From positions 252,390 to 316,389 of the forward strand of contig ML976700.1 in the NCBI GenBank assembly GCA_010015655.1: a DNA stretch of 64,000 nucleotides. The letters run 5' to 3'. The notes under the pieces are model-generated. The model was not told the origin of the DNA. It did not search any database and worked only from the letters and a program-made list of their open reading frames with translations. Below are positions 43,415 through 54,991 of this stretch, one piece after another; the stretch's first letter is position 1; each line of letters begins with the position of its first letter. The translations under genes and the position numbers were made by a program. The DNA comes from Bimuria novae-zelandiae CBS 107.79. Lineage: Eukaryota > Ascomycota > Dothideomycetes > Pleosporales > Didymosphaeriaceae.

Positions 43415-45313
43415 ATGCCCGCGTAAGTGATGCAACATGATTCAGTGATTTCCCATGTTTCTATCGATGTCTAACGAGGCTCTGCAGTCCCGGCGACCAG
43501 TACAATAGCGTCAACGTCACGAACCCTTTCACGGAACGCGTCGTAAACGGCTTCACAGCGGTCGAAATCGCGACTTTACAAAGTCGCCTGAATAAACAGC
43601 TGGGACCGGAATACATCTCGCAAAGACCAGGCGCTGGAGGCGGCAGGGTCGCTTATTTGGAGGGGAACAAGGCGATAGCGCTCGCGAATGAAGTGTTCGG
43701 GTTCAATGGCTGGTCGAGCTCATTAGGGCAGGTGCAGATCGACTACGTGGGTTTTCAAGCAGCACAGAACCAGGGCAAACCGCTGATGGTATCCAGGTAG
43801 ACGAGAATACTCAGAACGGCAAGGTCTGCCTCGGACTATCGATTATAGTGAGGATTACGCTCAAAGATGGGACATATCATGAGGTAACTCGATACACTGC
43901 CAACTCAATGGAGTTCAAACTGACCTCGTCCAGGATATTGGCTACGGCTCTATCGAGAACGGCAAAGGCAAAGCAGCCTCGTTCGAGAAGGCGAAGAAAG
44001 AGGCAGCCACCGACGGACTGAAACGTGCACTACGCACTTTCGGAAACGTACTGGGCAATTGCTTGTACGACAAGGCGTACCTGAAGAAAGTCCAGTCAAT
44101 GAAGGTCGAGCCGGTGAAGTTTCAGGAGGACAATCTGCACAGACATCCGGACTTCGGCCCTAAAGTTAAGCAGGAGGCGGCGCTGGTAAAGAGGGAACCG
44201 CATCAGACACTTGTCAAGCCGAATTCTATTCTCAGGACGCGTACCGATCATCTCGGTGCCTCATTATCCGGCGAGTTCGATGACGAATTTGACGGGAATC
44301 TGTTCGACGGAGTGGACATCTCCGAAAGCCGGGGCGAAGAATTCAGCTTCGATTCCGCCGGCCCGACCGCTTTGAATGGCACGAATGGTGCTACACCTAG
44401 TCGGAACGCACCTGCACCAAATGGCGGTCCACTGCGACCGCCAATTCAAAAAGCTCAAAATGGACCATTGCCCAGAGGTCCGAATGCTGCTCAACAACCA
44501 CCTCAACAGAGCAACCCACCGAATGGTGCCAACAGACCAGCTATCGGTCCCCCAATCTCAAGGGCACCGCAGACTCCTGTACAGCAGAATGGTGCCAACC
44601 GCCCCGACTTGAACCGAGGACGCATGCAGCCACCAACCGTTGACATCCATGCCCCCCCTAAACCTCAAAACCAGAATCAGACCAACCATTCATCTAACCC
44701 ACAACCGCAGAACCAACCTCTTCGACCGACTCCTCCCCAAGCACAACAGCAACAAGTGAGACCGGCAGCACAAGCAGCCACGACCCCCGCCATAAATCCG
44801 CCCTCCAACCACCGCCCACCTGTCGGCTTCGTAACTTCCCGCGCCGCCGAACTTTTTCAGAACCCCGAGCCTCCTACCACTCTCACTAATCTCCCCGCCT
44901 TCAACCCCAACGTCGAATCGCCCATCCCGAAGGAGCAGCGCACACCCGGACTCGACCATGCCGCCAGCAGACCTATCAAGCGCCAGGAAGTCAGCGCCGC
45001 GCCGCCGCCGCCTCCCAATCTAGGTCCCTCCGCAGGAGGCGCAGGAGGAGGTTTCAATCGTCCGGGTGCTGGGCCCCGCGGAAATTCCAACTTCGTGAAC
45101 CCGCATCAGGATGCGAATAGGCGGATTGGTATGCCCGGCGCGGGCACGAGTCCGATGAATAGGGGCCAGTATAAGCCGCCGATGAAGAGGCCGCCGTTGC
45201 AGGATGTGAGCAATCAGGGTGCGGGCGGTGGTGGTGTGGAGCCTGAGGCGAAGAGGCAGAGGGTGGAGGCGCCGGGTGCGGAGAATGCGGGTGGCTCAGT
45301 GGGTAGTGCGTGA
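43415..45313 (+). CDS. rad52: DNA repair and recombination protein Rad52
   Basis: Single-strand annealing protein and Rad51 mediator in homologous recombination. Exons 43415-43422 (8 bp), 43488-43746, 43797-43883 and 43934-45313 give 577 aa. The conserved ring-forming core lies in the first ~180 residues: [85 protein letters not shown]. The long C-terminal half is Pro/Gln/Asn-rich and low in complexity, and ends with a basic KRQR-containing tail, as usual for fungal Rad52/Rad22. The tiny first exon (MPA) was chosen because it is the only ATG giving correct phase. Confidence 0.96.
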
Positions 45314-46062
45314 GCTGTAATTTCTTGTCTAGCTCTTTCGCATGTTGTTAGGTCTTGAGGACGAATTAGCAAGAAAGTGAGCGTGTGCTTGGGTTTTGGC
45401 CGTCAAGGCTTGGATTGGACTCGGCGTTCTGGTCTGGCTAGATGCTCGTTCTGAGCGAGGCGTTTTCTACTAGAATGGTTGTATGGGTCGAGCCTTTGAT
45501 CGGAAATCGAAGAGTATTCATACCGTCAACAAATTCGCTTCATGTTCGTGATTAACTGCGACGTGATGCGTCTTTGTGTGTTTGCCAAACACGATTTGAC
45601 ATAGTGAAGAATGCACTGCCCTCCTTGGACGGATCTGTATTTTCCAACGTGCACAAGGTAGCCTGACATGCGTGAATATGCAACATGAACACGGTGCAGT
45701 ACAACAAGCGAGACATTTCCAACTGAGATCCATCGCTATGACTACCTAACTCTAACCCTAACCAATCCCTAGCTCTGAAGCCGTACACGTTACGGACAGT
45801 CCCACGCACACACAAATCCCGAGAGTGAAGTGCATCGAGAAATCAAAAGCAATTACCATTCCTTCCCTATGCGCCAGAAGAAAACCCTCGCCCGCTAATG
45901 CAGATTCGACACATCCGAACCACTCTCAAAACGCCGAAAAGCTTATTTTCCTTCGTCGGAGGCGCGCACACACACATACTGTCCAGATGGTTGCATTTTC
46001 GCAGCAGGTCATCCAGGGCTCTAGAACACATGCGGCACTGCGCGCCCTCTTCCAAGATGCGC
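45314..46062. other. Convergent 3' flanks of rad52 and rae1
   Basis: No gene recognised. A short telomere-like CTAACCCTAACC stretch occurs near 45752-45763 but is too short to call a telomeric repeat. Confidence 0.5.
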
Positions 46063-47462
46063 CTAACGCTTCTTGCTACCCGGCCTAGGCTTGCACTCAT
46101 CGCCCATGATAGGGTGCAGCTTGACCTGCAGTTTCTGCGCAGGCGTCGACGCAGCGTAGCCCTTGCTCCAGTCGTAGCTGATAGCGTAGGCGAAGATGTT
46201 GCCGTCCTTGTTGAAGGCGGTAGCGGTGATGGAGCCGCCGACGTCGGGGTAGCCTTTGAGACGGTGCTTTGCGTCCTTGTCCCAGAAGTGGAATGTTCCG
46301 TCTGAGCCGGCGGTGCTGAAGGTGCCGTGTTGCGGGTGGAAAGAGATGGCGTTTACGGAGTAGACGCGCGCAATGTCACGGTTCGCGGGGTCTTGTTGAC
46401 GGTGACATTTGAAGGAGAAGTTCAGGCTGGAAATGATTAGCTTGGGTGCTCAATCTCTATTTGAGATAGCAGCATTTGGAGAAAGAGCATGGGTGTGTGA
46501 AGTACAGTGGGCGAATGAATAAGTCGGACTGCCCTCGCGGCAAACTCTCTCTGTATCAGTCCAGGATGTATAAGGCATAGGCAGAAGGCGCGATCAAGCA
46601 GACTCTTTCTGACCCGTCGTGCGAACACATTATGCTCGCATATGCGACAACGCTCATGGGTACATACCTGGTGTTGCTGTCGTCGACATATTGAATCGCG
46701 CAACGGCCCTCGATAGAGCCCACAGCGAAGCCCGAGGCATCGCTGAAGCAGCTCACCACCCGCGTTTGCCACTTAAGCGGGCTGGAGATGGTCTTGTGGA
46801 TTTTTGAGGGCTCTTGAAGGTTGACGATGTGGATATGGCGCTCGGCGGTTGCGATGACAAGCAATTGATTCCTCACGTCCATGCTGTAGACGCGTTCCTG
46901 GCATTGCAGCGTGCCCATTTCGATAGGGGTACCGGTGCTCATATCAAAGTATTTGACCGACTTGTCCCACGAGCCAGTGATCAGGACCGGCTTGCCTTGG
47001 AATGTGAACCAGCGGAGGCCCTTGACGCCCGCCGAATGCGGTTGCCAGAGATGTGAATGAACGATGTCGCCCGTCCCTAACACTGCGAGGTCGTAGTAGA
47101 AGACGTGTCCGTCTGCGCCGCCGGCTGCAATCTTGGTGCCGTCCTAGGTTTGAGTTAGTAATGTACACAGCCTGGAGTTTTTGGAAGCTACTCACCGGCG
47201 ACCATGCCAGACAAAGCGGGATCTCCTCTTTATTTTGGGGGTTGATGGTCTTAGCCCTCCACTTCCCCACAGTTCCATTGGCGGTCACTTCGAAGATGGT
47301 GAGGTACTTGTCCCAAGATGTCATGGCGAGGAAATCGTGCGTAGGCGAGAAAGCAAGATCCGAAATGCTGTCGCTGGGCATGCCTTGCTGAACCTCGACA
47401 TCTTTGCTCAGATCGCCGGTCGTGGAGGTGGCGGCGGGCGCCTGGGTACCGAAGAGCGCCAT
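46063..47462 (-). CDS. rae1: mRNA export factor Rae1/Gle2 (WD40)
   Basis: A nuclear-pore-associated beta-propeller that binds Nup98-type nucleoporins for poly(A) RNA export. Exons 47462-47196, 47143-46668 and 46426-46063 give 368 aa, the family's normal length. Motifs: DSISDLAFSP and SWDKYLTIFE in the first blade; AWSPDGTKIAAGGADGHVFY across the first intron; GKPVLITGSWDKSVKYFD; VVSCFSDASGFAVGSIEGRC; then SFHPQHGTFSTAGSDGTFHF, FWDKDAKHRL and FAYAISYDWSKGY near the end. It closes with GSKKR. The second intron, about 240 bp, is longer than the window's usual ~50 bp. Confidence 0.96.
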
Positions 47463-48814
47463 TGCGGTCGCAAAGACTGCGCAATGTTAGCAGGTTGCGC
47501 CGTGGTCAAATGGTTGCGGGAGGAATGGTGATGCAATTTCGCCTACAGTAACAGGATGAAGCGTGAGTGCAGTCGTGTTTCTGTATTGCCTTGATGCAGC
47601 GTGCTCAGATTTCTATCCTAGACACTGTAGATCCATGCGTTTGGAAAGGAACCCACCAGATTGGTACTACAGCAGGTGGTGGGAGCTATGTGCGTTGATG
47701 CTAACGGTATGCGCGCGGTGTCGCGGTGGTGCAATATGGCAGTGGGCGGGAGTGCTTTTGGAATGCGAACAGGCAAGTACAGGCAAACAAAGCGCAGGCT
47801 GCGCACCACTTCTTTAAGTGTTGTCGTCGATTCGAACGCGTGAAAGAAGCTCTTACAGGCGCCGCCAAGGCCAGCAGCTTTGGCGGAGGCAGCTGCAAGG
47901 CACCAGCCGCTTCCTGCCTAGCGCCACCCATGCCTGCCGTTCGGCGAAACAGCCGGCCCGGCCCAGAGACAAAAATCTCAGCTTCGGTCCAGCACCGTTT
48001 CTCCTCCAACACCCCTCGCTCGAAGAATCGCAACGAAGCACACACACAGAGCGGTGCACATTCCGACTCGACACCATGCTTTGGGAGAAAGTCCCCGGAC
48101 ATCGGGTCTAGCGATCCGCACTTTCAGCAACGAACCGCCATAGAAGCGCGGCCTCCCCACGCTCGACATCGACTCGGCTCCTGCGCCCGCCTGCACTCTT
48201 CACTCTTTTGCGCTGGAGGCTCGTGTGAAAGGGCTAGCACCTGGACGACGATACGAGTCCGCTAGTTTCTGGAGCATGCCGCCAACAGCGTAAGAGGTTG
48301 AGAGGAGGGACAGGGACATGAGGGCACGGTGGTGGCTTGGAGGGTTCTCTCGTCCAGTTTATGGCTATGCGATTGCCCGGGCACATCTTCAACTTTGTGG
48401 AGATGCTGGCGGGTAACTCAATGGGGCTTATTCTCGATGCGAGGGGGTTCACTTTTTACACGGGACCTGAGGACAGTGACGTGGTCAGCTGCTCCGTTGC
48501 TTGGTCGAACAAGCCAGGTTCATTCAGCCACATGTTCAGGTGATGAGACACAATGAAATAGAGTCAAGCACTGAGGCTACCTGAATCCCAAGTGGTAGGG
48601 TGGCCGATGGCGATCATTTCTACGACGGTATCTGATGAACATTTTGGTTGGATAGCTGTGTACATGCAGATAGTAATACTATCAAATTCTACCGTCGAAA
48701 GCAATTTTAACATGCTCTGCTCCATGGTGATGTGGTATCATATGTCTCTACTTATCTCTTGTATGTTCTTTTGAAGGCCATCATGTCCCAAACAGTTTGT
48801 TGTCCGATTCTGCT
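47463..48814. other. Intergenic, no gene supported
   Basis: 5' region of rae1 and 3' flank of guanylate kinase. The open frame at 47726-48265 is long but overlaps equally long frames on the other strand and is unrecognisable. A 68-codon frame at 48337 (RLPGHIFNFVEMLAGNSMGL) looks slightly protein-like but stands alone. Confidence 0.4.
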
Positions 48815-49677
48815 TTATGCATCCGCCCCCACAATGAACTCCTTGACCTCCTTGTACGCTCTCTCCAGGTCATCGTTCACGATGATCTTCTCGTGTGGTG
48901 CCTCAGGGCTGTTCGCAAAGTCCATCTCCGCCTCCGCTTGCTTCAGCCTCTTGATAATAGCCTCCTCCTTGTCCGTACCTCTCCCACGCAACCTCTGCTC
49001 CAGAACGCCCTTCGACGGCGGGCTCAAGAAGAGGAATCTCGGTCGTGGAAACGTAGGGTGGTTCGCAACCTGCTTGACGCCCTGTACAAGATTAATTAGT
49101 ACAGCTCCGCACCAGACCATGAACCCAAACGTGACTAACTTACCTCCATCTCAATGTCCAGTATACACACCCTCCCCTGCGCCGCAATGTCCTCCACCGC
49201 CTTGATGCTCGTCCCATAGCAGTTCCCTCCAAACTGCGCATGCTCCACGAATCCCTTCTTATCCACCAGTTCCTGGAACTCATCCTGGGTGACGAAGTGG
49301 TACTCGCGGCCGTTCTCCTCACCCGCGCGCGGCGAGCGCGTGGTGTGCGACACGCTGAAGCCGAAGCGGTCGGGGTACTCGTCGAAAAGGCGCTTGAGCA
49401 TCGTGGATTTGCCAGAGCCAGAGGGCCCGCTGATGACGATGGGGCGGTGGGCCGCGATCGCGGAGGTATCTACGGGGACGGTAGGGGCCATGGTGAAGGA
49501 GGAGACGGAGAATGGGCGAGCGGTCAAGTTTAGGGACCGGGTCTTAAAGTGCTTGGGTAGGACGAGGGGTGAAGGCAATGAGGTGTGAGTCAGGGGCCGA
49601 TGACTGGACTGGAGGACGGTGAATCGTACGTAGCTGTTGGAGGAGACTCTAGCGGTGCGAGGCAGAGTCAATGGCAT
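48815..49677 (-). CDS. Guanylate kinase
   Basis: Phosphorylates GMP to GDP with ATP. It is the yeast GUK1 counterpart. Exons 49677-49144 and 49081-48815 (62-bp intron) give 266 aa. P-loop GPSGSGKST at residues 84-92. GMP-binding elements [11 protein letters not shown] and REYHFV. Then [16 protein letters not shown] at the splice junction, and [20 protein letters not shown] in the lid/core. The normal enzyme starts about MAPTVPV (Met63, 49491; 204 aa). The 62 residues before it are basic and Ser/Thr/Leu-rich without acids and end [10 protein letters not shown], like a mitochondrial presequence. Two alternative starts could give mitochondrial and cytosolic forms. Confidence 0.96.
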
Positions 49678-49966
49678 CTAGAGAACTTTTGGAGAGTGGT
49701 GTTGTGTGGGGTTTGCGATGTGATTGGCGGCGATGCAAGGGCCCCGTTTGGCGTGTCTGCAGGCCATGGCGGGGCAACTCGAGCTTCTTGGTGAGCTGCT
49801 GATTTCACGTCTTCGCGTGCACCCGTGTACTGATGTAAGTAAACCAACACTGAATTCTCATACACCACACAAACGTCTGGATTTCGTTTGCTACCCCAGA
49901 TCGGGTACTATAAACGCCATAATTCGCGCTGGCTAGCATCGCCCTTGAGCGACAACACTCCCCATC

Positions 49967-51195
49967 ATGGTAAGTAGACCGGGCCCAGTCTCACGGTAGA
50001 AGGAGCAATGCTGACAGTAGCCGCAGTCTAAGCAATACCTCACCCTCCACACGTTGTCTGACGCCCACCCGTCTGATGTTTTCGTCCTCGCGCCCACCTC
50101 AAAGTCGATCCTCTCCGCGAGTGGCGCTTCTACAATTCACATTCACGACACTACCCAGTCCGACTTTCCACTGCTACAATCCCTCGAAAATGTTCACATA
50201 CTGGGCATCCACCATCTCGTGACCGCTAGGGAAGCACGGAGAGCGGCGAGCGCGGGGTTCGAGGGCAAGATCAAGATATGGAGCGAAGGCGAGGATGGTG
50301 CGTGGAAAGCGGACGGCGAGATCAGCGGTAGGTACGCCTGAGCCTTTTCCTACTTATCAATGGTAGTTCTTGCAGTTTGCCTTGTTCAATGCCGAGTTAG
50401 ATGATACACGCGCAGGCGACTACCTCAATGTACGAGACGCTGACGTTCACTAGATCAGCTGAAGCCCGGTGATGTGTGGGCAATTGCTCTGAGCGCAGAC
50501 GGCAAATACCTCGCAGGCAGCAGCATCAACGGCAAGATCAACGTCTGGAGTCTGGATGAGGAGTCCAAGCCGAAGATACGAGACTACGAGACGAAGGGGA
50601 GCTTTGGCATGTGTGTTGACTTGGTAGGCCTTCCATTTTCATACCATACCCTTGCTAAACTTTGACAGAGTCGAGACGGACGATTCACGGCTTCGGGCCA
50701 CGAAAACGGATCCATCTATGTCTTTGACAACGACACGGGACGACTGACGCACTCTCTCGCCGGTCTAGTCAAGCCAGTGCGCAGCGTCGCCTTCTCCCCA
50801 AACACAACCCTACTCGCAGCTGCGGGTGACTCAAGGACGATCGCATTGTACGACGTCAAGTCAGGCGAGCAGATAGCGAACTTAGCTGGTCACGGCGGCT
50901 GGGTGCTGACATTAGATTGGAGCGACACAGGCGAGTATCTTCTTTCAGGGTACGTCGACCCTGCCTACATGAAGAAGATGATCCATTAGAAGCTAGTTGC
51001 TGACCATTCACCAGATCGCACGACGGAAAAGCTAAGATCTGGAGTATCACAACCCGGCAGTGCGTCGCCACGCACTCGCACGGAGACAAGCCGCTGTGGA
51101 CGGCGAAGTGGCTGCCGAAGAGCACACGGAGCGAGATGTTTGCGCTGGGCGGTGGGAACAACGCCATCAGCTTCTACCGGGAGGCGGCAGGCTGA
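49967..51195 (+). CDS. ski8: Ski complex subunit Ski8 (WD40; meiotic Rec103/Rec14 homologue)
   Basis: A WD40 scaffold of the cytosolic Ski complex that feeds RNA to the exosome. It also acts with Spo11 in meiotic break formation. The first exon is only the ATG (49967-49969). The others are 50027-50327, 50454-50623, 50669-50949 and 51015-51195, giving 311 aa. Motifs: TLHTLSDAHPSDVFVLAPTS; GFEGKIKIWSEGEDG; DVWAIALSADGKYLAGSSIN; GRFTASGHENGSIYVFDNDT; SVAFSPNTTLLAAAGDSRTI; HGGWVLTLDWSDTGEYLLSG; SHDGKAKIWSI. It ends FALGGGNNAISFYREAAG, typical of Ski8. All introns are GT-AG and phases agree. Confidence 0.95.
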
Positions 51196-51399
51196 AGGAT
51201 ATGAGCATAGACTTGCTGTGTGGACTGCGATGAGAGGCCGTACAATGCTGGCAAAACGATCTGGGCATGCTGTATCATCCACCATGAACAGGATGAAGCC
51301 CAAACTGCTGGGCCTGTAAGCCCTCACGATACATTGTGGACTCACCGTGTGATCGTCCCCATAAAATGCGGAGCGTCGCCGTCGATTAGACTATACATA

Positions 51400-53183
51400 A
51401 GCTAGCACATGGGGTTCCGAGACACCCGGGGATATGAGACACCGCGCAGAAATCCTCCACCCTTCAAAAAATCGCGATATCTCCACATCCACCCTACCAA
51501 AATGGCCAACCGTGAGGCAGCAATTCAAGCAGCTATTAGTGATCTTAATGCTGGCATTTTTCCTAGTCAACGAGCTGCTGCAAAGGCATATAACATCCCT
51601 ATAGCCACGCTATCTAGGCGCGTACGCGGTTCACAAAACTGGCAAAATAGCCACGTATACTAGTAACAATTAACTCTACAATAAGAGGACTTCCTTATAT
51701 AATAGATACTTAAAGAGGACGCGCGCGGGTTTCCTCCTTTTTACGCTTATATATAAGAAATAGTAAATTAAATCTTTAGGATAAATAGCGACCACGCGTT
51801 AGTAGGTAAATACTAGATATTTTACTTTATTAAACGTAACCTACGCGTTACCTTTATTATAAATAGGAAGATTAAGGCTGCGAGAGCTAAGAGAGTAACT
51901 TAAAAGGCAATACGCAAGTTTCTTAAGCTCTATAAGTAGCTCCGCGTTGAGTTAGACATACGCAATAAGAATACGTGGAATATAGATGAGACTGGGAAGG
52001 CCCTAGGCGTATGTGCAAACACTAGAGTACTCGCAGGAAGCCAGAAAAAGAAGGCTTACTATCAGTCTCCAGAGAATCGCGAGTGGGCGTCGATAATTAA
52101 GTGCGTTTCTGCAACAGGGAGAAAGCTACGGCTAGCTATTATTTTTAAAGGCAAAAACCTGCAGAGCACCTGGTTTCTATTAATAATACCTAATTAGCTA
52201 TACACAACTTTAGAGAATAGCTAGATATCTAATATAATAGGGGCTAAGTAGCTGCAACGCGTATTTCTACTAGATACTACGCCCTTAGAGAATCGCTAGC
52301 GGATGCTAATATTAGATAGCCACGGCAGCCATGTTGACCTAGATTTCCTGTGGATCTGCAAGTAGAATAAAGTCAGGCTTCTGTTTCTCCCTGCGCACTC
52401 CTCGCACGTTCTGCAGCCACTAGATCTCTCTGTTTTCTCAGTAGTAAAACGATTCTATCGCCAGCAGATCCACGAGTTATCACACCTAGATAATGCTGCG
52501 CCGGTTAAAAAGGAACGTTTTATTATTGCCTATAACGCTGCTAGAGAGGCTACGATTACTAAGAGAGTAATCCGCGCTAGATAGGCTATTATAGGCATTT
52601 GCCTGTTAAATATTAAGCGAGTAGTTAACTTATCTTAAGTCGCTCGAAGGCCTGTTACCCCCCCTTACCAGGATCAGGCTTATCTCGCCGAGAGCTCTCT
52701 CTACACTCCCCATAGCCCTCGGGATCTGTTTATGGCTTAAAGGCAGCTCTACAGCGCTAAGAAATTAAGCTACAAGGTTTACTAACTATTTAAGAAAGCT
52801 AGCAAGGTAATTATAATAGCTAATACACGCTTAGTAGCGCTAGAAGTAGAGAATAAAAGATTATAAAGTTAACTTAAGGCCCTTAAGCGTCCGCAACTAC
52901 GAAAGAAAGTTTATATAAACCTAAATTAACGCTTTGCTAGCATAGATCAAATTATAATAGCAAAGCAGGCATCTGCTCTCCTAGAGCAACAAAACAGTAG
53001 TACTTCTGCAGAAAAGGACGCAGAAAAAGCTGCAGCAGAAATAGCAGCTAAAACTCTGCAATCTATGTGTAGCGAGTGGCAATTGTAATTACGCTGAATG
53101 AATTATCGCGATTTTTTGAAGGGTGGAGGATTTCTGCGCGGTGTCTCATATCCCCGGGTGTCTCGGAACCCCATGCGCTAGCT
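51400..53183 (+). mobile_element. Pogo-type DNA transposon, complete ends, mutated
   Basis: A 1784-bp element. Terminal inverted repeats of about 80 bp start AGCTAGC(A/G)CATGGGGTTCCG at both ends and differ at one visible base. TA flanks it at 51398-51399 and 53184-53185. RIP is patchy: the ends, the first 150 bp of the gene and several internal islands are GC-balanced, while other stretches are TpA-saturated. It inserted about 200 bp after ski8, probably in the 3' flank. Confidence 0.93.
51502..53088 (+). pseudogene. Pogo/Fot1-type transposase (HTH_psq + DDE_1), disrupted
   Basis: The start MANREAAIQAAISDLNAGIF and FPSQRAAAKAYNIPIATLSR is a psq-type helix-turn-helix as in pogo/CENP-B proteins. 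Later, out of continuous frame, come WNIDETGKALGVC (first catalytic Asp), GRKLRLAIIFKGKNLQSTWF, LLLDSHGSHVDLDFLWICK (second Asp) and LFLPAHSSHVLQPLDLSVFS. The end is MCSEWQL stop at 53086-53088. Stops are numerous, starting at 51661. The enzyme cannot be made. Confidence 0.9.
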
Positions 53184-53978
53184 TACGTGTAAAACCACAC
53201 CACAACCCACACCGTTCCATTCTCTGCTAAAATTTGTGAAGAGAATAGTATGCACATGTACTCGAATCCTACTGAGCGATCCAACTCAGCAGCACCAACC
53301 CGTCCAAGCCCCCAAGGATTTCCTCAGATTACACCATCCTGTAATCGCCCTAAGCCTTTTCAACTCCAGCATCGCGCCGACCAATGCTATCGTAACAATG
53401 CATCCATGAGCACTTGACCAACCAGCATAACGCATGCGCGTGGTGGCAATCTGACGTGTGGCAGTACGCCCTCTAGGGTAGTATCCAGCGCTTACCATTC
53501 CGACTTCGTATACATTAATTACATCGAACTATTTTTGCATGTACACTTCCATTTCTCCAGGTAATATGGCCCCCCAGTGAAACGTGATTTGCCAATCGAA
53601 GTCCGTTGGAGCACCCTGAGATTGCACGGGGTCCAAAAGTCAGCTCTGTTGTAAGCGGAGAGCAGGGCGGTAGGCAAACTTCATTTTACTTCCCGCCAAG
53701 ATTCTAAGATCGTTGCCGGTGAAGTCGGAGGCGACTGTACAGATTTCGCACGTTGATGAAACGGCTGCGGCTGCGGCTGCGGTGTCTCAGGGTAGATATG
53801 GGGGCCTGCGAGATGTTGCTGAGGATATTTCAGGAATGTGTGTCCGCGTTGCTCGTTATGTTTCTCCGTAATAGAGAACATATTTACTTCCCCCCACGAC
53901 GTCCGAGTGAAGTTTCGAGCTAGGGGTTAGGGTTTCTGTCGGTGTGCTATTCGCTCTTTCGGGTCTCTTGAGCGGAAG
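53184..53978. other. Intergenic, no gene supported
   Basis: Spacer between the pogo element and the secreted repeat-protein gene; it contains the latter's promoter. A short CGGCTG run lies near 53760-53780. Confidence 0.45.
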
Positions 53979-54809
53979 ATGCTCATCACCCCTGCTATCA
54001 CAGCCTTGTTGCTGTACACCTCAGCATCTTTTGCGGCACCTGTGGCGCGTGAGTACATCCACCCGGCGCAATACAAACATTAAGGGAGGCTGATTGTTTG
54101 TATTACAGACGACGTCAAAGACCTCAGTCGTCGACAATCTACCAATGACGTCCACGTCAGCCATCCGCATTCCACCATACCCCTCCGAAACTCGACCGGG
54201 TATACCAACACAACGAAACCCGAAACCTCATTACCCGCCATTTGGCTCGGAAACATACCAGTCCCCTTACCTCCCATTCTCCTAGCTCATATAAAAGTCA
54301 AAGGCTGTGGTCTCTGGGACTGCGGACGCACATGGTGGAATAAACGCAGCGACTCCTGGCCCTTGCCGGCTACCTATACGCACAACCCTTGGAACTCTAC
54401 GGGAGTGGCTCACAGCAAAGTCAAAGGCTGCGGTCTGTGGAAATCGTGCGCCGATGCGCGGAGCCTAGCTGTCCGGGCGCGACAGGAAGGCGCAGATATC
54501 GACGACGTCGACGATGCCGATAGGCGCGGAAAGGGCAGGGGAAGGGCAACTATGCATAGACCAGCGTGGAGTCTCTGGGGCGGAGGAAAGCACACGCGCT
54601 CAGTCAAAGGAGCAGAAGATTTCGAGGCACCCGATGAGTCGGCGCATACCAAGAAGAAAGCGGGAGGTTTGTGGAAAGGCCTGGGGGGGTTTGACTGGTG
54701 GCAGAGGCGAGATGTAAAGGAAGCAGAGGATTTCGAGGTACCTGATTCTGAATCGGCACATACTAAGAAGAAAGCGGAGAGTTTGTGGGAAGGTAGGGAC
54801 GACGATTGA
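53979..54809 (+). CDS. Secreted repeat protein with dibasic (Kex2-type) sites; candidate peptide precursor or effector
   Basis: Two exons (53979-54048 and 54109-54809) over a 60-bp GT-AG intron give 256 aa. The joined frame is continuous. Residues 1-20 form a clear signal peptide (ITALLLYTSASFA, cleavage probably near AAP). RR occurs at 31-32, KR at 102-103, RR at 162-163 and RR at 223-224. Internal repeats: KVKGCGLW at 86-93 and 127-134, each with a second Cys 2-3 residues later; AEDFE at 192 and 229; ESAHTKKKA plus a two-residue spacer and LW at 200-212 and 238-250. RPAWSLWGGG at 174-183 is another LW block. Possible N-glycosylation sequons (NST, NTT) lie at 51, 57 and 119. I know no family with this layout. 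It resembles Kex2-processed repeat precursors (peptide pheromones, RiPP-type precursors) or a small secreted effector. Location between the pogo element and a RIP desert fits fast-evolving secreted genes. Confidence 0.7.
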
Positions 54810-54991
54810 TGAGGCTGGCGAGGAAAGGGGCAGGGTTTAGGTGTCTGGAGTTTGGATACTTAAGTAAAAAGACCTGAATTAAATATCTTCTAGGCTTTAG
54901 AAACACGTGCGCAAGGCAGTAAGTAAGAATAATATACTATAATCTAACAAGAAATTAGTATTAAGATGTTTAAAATAAACCTTAAAAACTA

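Noticed and set aside
45746..45763. Telomere-like CTAACTCTAACCCTAACC
   Set aside because: Only about two perfect units in a convergent intergenic region. It is too short to be an interstitial telomeric repeat, and a similar TAGGGGTTAGGG near 53928 is also isolated.
47726..48265. 179-codon frame upstream of rae1
   Set aside because: It overlaps frames of similar length on the opposite strand, has low-complexity composition and no domain; chance in GC-rich DNA.
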